Shown here piece by piece: positions 5,008-7,957 of a DNA stretch of 7,957 bases. The stretch is from Victivallales bacterium (GTDB taxonomy: Bacteria > Verrucomicrobiota > Lentisphaeria > Victivallales > JAUVCU01). A model generated the notes under the pieces. That model was not told where the DNA came from and searched no databases. It was given only the letters and a program-made list of their open reading frames with translations. Each line of letters begins with the position of its first letter. The stretch's first letter is position 1. The stretch covers positions 1 through 7,957 of the forward strand of contig JAOZMT010000085.1 in NCBI GenBank assembly GCA_029934175.1. Reading direction: 5' to 3'. The position numbers and the translations under genes were made by a program.

Positions 5008-7742
5008 CTTCGTCTAGCTCCGCCTTTTATATTTTTTTTAACTTGTTTATCTTTCAAATCTTCAACCTTTTTTCGCAAGTTTTTATCCATTTTTAAATCC
5101 TTTAATTTCCGTGTATGCATTAACATTTTGAAATTTTTAATATTTAAGCATTTGCGAATATCCAAAGACTCCAAATTATCTTTATTTATGTAATGTAAAT
5201 GAGATATTTTAGTGTTATATAAATTTAATTTTTTAAGTTTCAAATTTTGAACTGGGGCTAAGTCTTTTATCAAAGAATTTGAAAGATTTAAGGATTGTAA
5301 TGTTAAAAACTCCGACAATATTTTGTAATCATAAATTTTACTATAAGATAAATCTAAAACATCTAATTTCATTCCTACTAAAGGAGAAAGGTCATCTACT
5401 TGAGTATCTCCAAGCATTAGCGATGATATTGGTAATCCTTTTAATGCCAATATTTCTCTTATGGGATTGTGACTAATATCCAAAGTTACTAATGGCATAT
5501 CTTTTAAGGCATCTATATTTGTGATATGATTATTTTTCAAATACAAAACTGAACAATTAAGCCCCTTCAAAGGAGTTAAATCTTTTATTTTTGCATAACT
5601 CGCATTTAAATACTCTAAAGAACTTTCTGCTAGCACTGAAATATCATCTATTTTAGTATTATTGATAGATAACTTTATTAAATTTTCACTACGCAAATAC
5701 TGAATATCATTCACTTCTGACCAGCCTATATCTAAATGTTCTAAAGGCATATTTTGCAACAATTCAACAGATGATATTTTTGTATTTCTTAATGATAATT
5801 GTTTTAGATTTAAATTTGAAATATTATCTAATTTTTCAATATCTAGATAATTTAAACATAGGTTTTTTAAGGTTATAATATCTCCTATATCATCTAACTT
5901 ACTTACCTTTGAGTTATTTAAATTCAAATAAGTCAAAGGCATTTCTTTGACAGTTGAAATATCCGATATATTTGTGTAACTCAAATCCAAGTTAGTTATA
6001 GGAATACCACGCAAAGGTGAAATATCGGTTAAATTCTTATTGTTTGCTAAACTAACCTTTATATCATTCTTTTTAATGTTTACTGAAAACCGCAATTTTT
6101 TAACTTGCTTATTTAATTTTATAATTGCATACTTCGCAGCATTTAGACGAGCTTTTAAAGCTTCAACTCCCTCAATATCTTTATATAAATAAGCTGAAAC
6201 TGCAATGTCATCTGCTTCTTTTAACTCCAGTGGAAGACTAACTTTTTGATTTTCTAAAGTAATATTATCTTTTGATAAAGACAATTTATAATATTTTTGT
6301 GTTAATCTCTTAATTTTTTCATTTCCTATATTACCTGATTTTTTAAATGCGATTAGTGCAGATGCGAATTCTTTTTCTCCTAAAAACAATCTGCCTTTTT
6401 GATACCAAGCTTCTTTTAGATTTTTATCCAATGCAATTGCAATATTATTAGTTTTCTTTGCTTCCGTCCAATTTCCCGTATTAATCAAAATATCCCCCTT
6501 TGCGACATATTCTGGGGCAGCTTGTTTACTTATTTCTAATCTATGGAGTTGTTCTAATTGAAATTTTGACCAAGTTTTTTGAATTTTTCGTATTGATAAT
6601 GCTAAAATAACGATAATTATAATAGAACTCAATAACCCTACTGTAAAAACTTTTTTATGCCGCTTAAGCAACAATAGTAGAATTGTTATAAAATTAGCAT
6701 TTTCTGCATTAGTCGCAAAACCACTAATATATGAATTTATATCATTCTTTAAATTTAATACGCAACTATATCTTTGTGCATGATCTACACTCATTGCTTT
6801 CATTGCAACTGCTTCCAAAGCATGAGGAATAAATAAATCAGGGGTTCTTTTTGAAGGATATTCTACATTACCTGCTGCAGTATCTATTAACATTTCATTA
6901 ACACTTTGTTTTTTTATTGATATTTTGTAGGTCAGAATTGTATATAAAATAGCTCCCAAAGCATAAATATCAGTTTGATAATCTTTTTTACTATTTTTGC
7001 CCCTTGCTTGCTCTGGAGCCATATATCCTAAGGTGCCTTTTACCACACCATCTAATGTTAAATTTTTTGTGGTGCTAGGTAATTCTTTTTCTATTATTGA
7101 TGTAGATAGTTTTACATCATTATCTGTGTCTTCATTAGTAATCTTTGCTAATCCCCAATCCAAAACTAGAACTTCTCCATATTCGCCTATCTGAATATTT
7201 TCAGGTTTTAAATCTAAATGTATAACTCCTTTTGAATGAGCAAAAGATATTGCATCACAAATTTTTTGAAAGATTTCTAAAAGTTTTGATAATGGATAAG
7301 CTTCTATATATTCTTTTTGCCCTTGATCAAGTTTTTGTAAAATTATCGCAAGGTTTTCTCCATTAATTAATTTCATTGTGAAATATGGACTTTTTGATGC
7401 ATCAATACCTATTTCATGAACTGGGACGATATTTGGGTGTTCTAGATTTGCTGTAATTTGTGCTTCTTTTATAAATCGCTCTGCATTCTCAATATCAGAA
7501 TCTGGATTTAACATTATTGCCATTGCAATGGAGCGAGCGGTATCTTTATCCTTAACTTTAAGGATATATTTCATTGCTCCCTCTCCTATTGTCTTTTCGG
7601 TCGCATATTTATTAGTAGATTGCTGTGTTAAATTATCAAGAACTATAGAAGACTTTACATCATCAACATTCTCACTTGAAGAAGATATGATTTGACTTTT
7701 TGATATATTCCTTTCTGATAAAACTAATGTTTTTTCTTGCAC
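5004..7742 (-). CDS. Membrane Ser/Thr protein kinase with TPR and leucine-rich repeats; WNK-like relocated lysine
   Basis: This is a 912-residue Hanks-type kinase. A Ser-rich N-tail (1-45) precedes the kinase domain (about 46-340), a basic KRHKK, one clear transmembrane helix (365-384), about two TPR-like repeats (406-470), some 15 LRRs (about 562-879) and a Lys/Arg-rich tail. The catalytic core has glycine loop GEGAMK (53-58), helix-C E93, HLDLKPEN (175-182; D177, K179, N182), DWG (195-197), GYMAPEQA (239-246) and TDIYALG (257-263). The VAIK lysine is Ala (IAMA, A75), and K58 sits at the third-glycine position, as in WNK kinases. HLD replaces HRD, and the activation segment is long and Ser/Thr-rich. 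The start is GTG (7742-7740) with AGGA 8 bases upstream and an in-frame TAA at 7769-7767. No earlier start exists, and the first internal Met (M57) would lose the loop. The kinase part is presumably cytoplasmic and the repeats outside the membrane, but basic residues flank both ends of the helix. Substrate and ligand are unknown. It is the first gene of the operon with ispD and recF. Confidence 0.92.
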   Translation of the reverse strand: MQEKTLVLSERNISKSQIISSSSENVDDVKSSIVLDNLTQQSTNKYATEKTIGEGAMKYILKVKDKDTARSIAMAIMLNPDSDIENAERFIKEAQITANLEHPNIVPVHEIGIDASKSPYFTMKLINGENLAIILQKLDQGQKEYIEAYPLSKLLEIFQKICDAISFAHSKGVIHLDLKPENIQIGEYGEVLVLDWGLAKITNEDTDNDVKLSTSIIEKELPSTTKNLTLDGVVKGTLGYMAPEQARGKNSKKDYQTDIYALGAILYTILTYKISIKKQSVNEMLIDTAAGNVEYPSKRTPDLFIPHALEAVAMKAMSVDHAQRYSCVLNLKNDINSYISGFATNAENANFITILLLLLKRHKKVFTVGLLSSIIIIVILALSIRKIQKTWSKFQLEQLHRLEISKQAAPEYVAKGDILINTGNWTEAKKTNNIAIALDKNLKEAWYQKGRLFLGEKEFASALIAFKKSGNIGNEKIKRLTQKYYKLSLSKDNITLENQKVSLPLELKEADDIAVSAYLYKDIEGVEALKARLNAAKYAIIKLNKQVKKLRFSVNIKKNDIKVSLANNKNLTDISPLRGIPITNLDLSYTNISDISTVKEMPLTYLNLNNSKVSKLDDIGDIITLKNLCLNYLDIEKLDNISNLNLKQLSLRNTKISSVELLQNMPLEHLDIGWSEVNDIQYLRSENLIKLSINNTKIDDISVLAESSLEYLNASYAKIKDLTPLKGLNCSVLYLKNNHITNIDALKDMPLVTLDISHNPIREILALKGLPISSLMLGDTQVDDLSPLVGMKLDVLDLSYSKIYDYKILSEFLTLQSLNLSNSLIKDLAPVQNLKLKKLNLYNTKISHLHYINKDNLESLDIRKCLNIKNFKMLMHTRKLKDLKMDKNLRKKVEDLKDKQVKKNIKGGARRR
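5018..5024 (-). promoter_or_regulatory. Shine-Dalgarno for ispD embedded in the end of the kinase gene
   Basis: On the minus strand GGCGGAG ends 10 bases before the ispD ATG. The same bases encode the Gly-Gly-Ala of the kinase C-terminal tail GGARRR. With the ATGA overlap this supports coupled or re-initiating translation of ispD after the kinase. Confidence 0.6.
5106..6059 (-). repeat. About 15 tandem leucine-rich repeats in the kinase C-terminal half
   Basis: Residues about 562-879 of the kinase fall into units of mostly 21 residues with the pattern LxxLxLxxTKIxDIxxLxxMP. Examples start at residues 582, 603, 625, 646, 667, 688, 709, 751, 772, 793, 815, 836 and 857. This is the short 'PL..LdLs.t.i.dispL' type of LRR solenoid. 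The units are conserved at the consensus Leu/Ile positions but have diverged elsewhere, so they are old duplications rather than recent DNA copies. Such solenoids usually bind proteins or other ligands. Confidence 0.85.
6327..6527 (-). repeat. TPR-like repeats in the kinase, between membrane helix and LRRs
   Basis: Kinase residues about 406-472 read as two tetratricopeptide-like units. The first, around AKGDILINTGNWTEAKK, is followed by AWYQKGRLFLGEKEFASAL. Both carry the Gly/Ala and aromatic spacing expected of paired TPR helices. The units are few and degenerate, so exact boundaries are uncertain. Confidence 0.6.
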
Positions 7743-7750
7743 AATATTTT

Positions 7751-7754
7751 TCCT
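7751..7754 (-). promoter_or_regulatory. Ribosome binding site deciding the GTG start of the kinase
   Basis: Minus-strand AGGA lies 8 bases before GTG at 7742. An in-frame TAA at 7769-7767 leaves only nine sense codons upstream, none of which is ATG, GTG or TTG. GTG is therefore the most upstream possible start and keeps the full kinase N-lobe. Confidence 0.6.
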
Positions 7755-7770
7755 ATTTTTTCTATTTTAT

Positions 7771-7811
7771 TTGATAAAACTTTACTATAACACAATAAAT
7801 AATTTTATCAA
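7771..7811. promoter_or_regulatory. 9-bp inverted repeat bracketing the operon promoter
   Basis: TTGATAAAA (7771-7779) and TTTTATCAA (7803-7811) are perfect inverted copies whose centres are 32 bp apart, about three helical turns. One arm covers the candidate -35 box and the other the predicted transcription start. That layout would suit a repressor or autoregulator. In sequence this AT-rich a 9-bp match at this distance can also arise by chance. Confidence 0.3.
7784..7811 (-). promoter_or_regulatory. Candidate sigma-70-type promoter of the kinase-ispD-recF operon
   Basis: On the minus strand TTGATA (7811-7806, 5/6 to TTGACA) is followed after 16 bases by TATAGT (7789-7784, 5/6 to TATAAT). 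Transcription would start near 7777, leaving a leader of about 35 bases before the GTG. Position and spacing are good. AT-rich DNA produces such matches often, so this is a candidate only. Confidence 0.45.
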
Positions 7812-7820
7812 TAAATTTCT

Positions 7821-7898
7821 TTATTTTCTTGCATAATTCGCATCTTCTTTAAAAGCAGTTGTAAATGCTTTTATTATTTTGACAGGATAGCAGGATTT
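7821..7898 (-). pseudogene. Possible 3' remnant of a gene (25 codons, no start)
   Basis: A minus-strand frame opens after a TGA within the CAGGAT repeat (7901-7899) and ends at TAA (7823-7821). Its last residues, AFTTAFKEDANYARK, look like an ordinary coding C-terminus. The frame has no ATG, GTG or TTG, and its first codons are repeat sequence. It may be a gene tail cut off when the repeat arrived or formed. It is very short, so chance is a real alternative. Confidence 0.2.
7850..7873. terminator. Hairpin with T-rich tail upstream of the kinase promoter
   Basis: TAAAAGCA (7850-7857) pairs perfectly with TGCTTTTA (7866-7873) around an 8-base loop. On the plus strand it runs into TTATTATTTT, so it resembles an intrinsic terminator for plus-strand transcription, although no plus-strand gene precedes it here. 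On the minus strand it could insulate the operon promoter from a gene farther right, with only a poor U-tract. Confidence 0.35.
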
Positions 7899-7916
7899 TC
7901 AAGATGGACAGGATTT
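7882..7916. repeat. CAGGAT-type intergenic repeat cluster
   Basis: Three CAGGAT cores occur in 33 bases (7883-7888, 7891-7896, 7908-7913), with AAGATGGACAGGATTT forming the right part. I recognise this from memory as the dispersed intergenic 'acaggatt..acaggatt' repeat seen in many bacterial genomes. Its function is unknown. It is locally richer in G and C than its surroundings. The rest of the intergenic region out to 7957 is AT-rich with nothing else I can name. Confidence 0.55.
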
Positions 7917-7957
7917 ATATTTATATTTTTTCTAATTACAACCTTAATAATAAAGAA

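Noticed and set aside
5279..5476. Plus-strand open frame inside the LRR region
   Set aside because: It is antisense to well-conserved LRR coding sequence and its translation has no recognisable features.
5106..6059. Direct-repeat DNA array or CRISPR-like structure in the LRR region
   Set aside because: The periodicity is at the protein level (about 63 bases per unit) with diverged bases, no identical repeats and no spacers.
6997..7194. Plus-strand open frame antisense to the kinase activation segment
   Set aside because: The opposite strand carries clear kinase motifs (DWG, APE), so this frame is a by-product.
7518..7571. Reading the kinase as a catalytically dead pseudokinase because the VAIK lysine is Ala
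   Set aside because: Helix-C Glu, catalytic Asp, the Lys and Asn of HLDLKPEN, and the DWG Asp are all present, and K58 offers a replacement at a position known to work in WNK kinases.
7809..7844. Minus-strand micro-ORF starting ATGCGAATTATG (MRIMQENKEIY)
   Set aside because: Only 11 codons, with a purine-rich but not convincing ribosome site, lying upstream of the predicted transcription start. It also conflicts with the coding-like frame there.
1..7957. Mycoplasma-type genetic code (TGA = Trp), suggested by the low GC
   Set aside because: Three of the four genes end at TGA at the expected family length, and tryptophans are encoded normally with no internal TGA.

Overview
The window is a compact, AT-rich bacterial segment (GC visibly below one third). 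It holds four protein genes in two convergent blocks plus one 215-base intergenic region at the right end. The standard code fits: TGA ends recB, ispD and the kinase, and no gene has an internal TGA. No tRNA, rRNA, CRISPR array, insertion sequence or phage gene is visible.

Layout. Bases 1-3233 (+) carry the 3' nine-tenths or so of recB, the helicase-nuclease subunit of RecBCD. Its Walker A end lies off the left edge. A 26-base gap of overlapping AT-rich inverted repeats separates it from a tight three-gene operon on the minus strand, read right to left: a large membrane Ser/Thr protein kinase with TPR and leucine-rich repeats (7742-5004), ispD of the MEP isoprenoid pathway (5007-4327), and recF (4330-3260). 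Both junctions are 4-base ATGA overlaps, which suggests one transcript with coupled translation. Right of the kinase, 7743-7957 contains a candidate promoter, a 9-bp inverted repeat around it, a hairpin, a short C-terminal-looking reading frame, and a cluster of CAGGAT repeats.

Organism. The kinase has features I associate, from memory, with kinases of the Lentisphaerota/Verrucomicrobiota/Planctomycetota group: HLDLKPEN, DWGLAK, GYMAPEQA, and a kinase-TM-TPR-LRR build with 21-residue repeats of the 'PLxxLdLsxtkisDisPL' type. With the CAGGAT repeats and an MEP-pathway gene, an AT-rich member of that superphylum is my best guess. The window has no phylogenetic marker, so this is inference.

Function. 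RecB and RecF belong to the two alternative routes for loading RecA: double-strand ends for RecBCD, single-strand gaps for RecF(O)R. Here they lie tail to tail. The kinase is the most interesting gene. The usual ATP-anchoring lysine of the VAIK motif is alanine (A75), while a lysine (K58) occupies the third-glycine position of the glycine-rich loop. This is the arrangement known from eukaryotic WNK ('with no lysine') kinases. All other catalytic residues are present, so it reads as an active kinase with a relocated lysine and a large repeat domain likely to bind a ligand or partner. Its co-transcription with an isoprenoid enzyme and a recombination mediator is unexplained.
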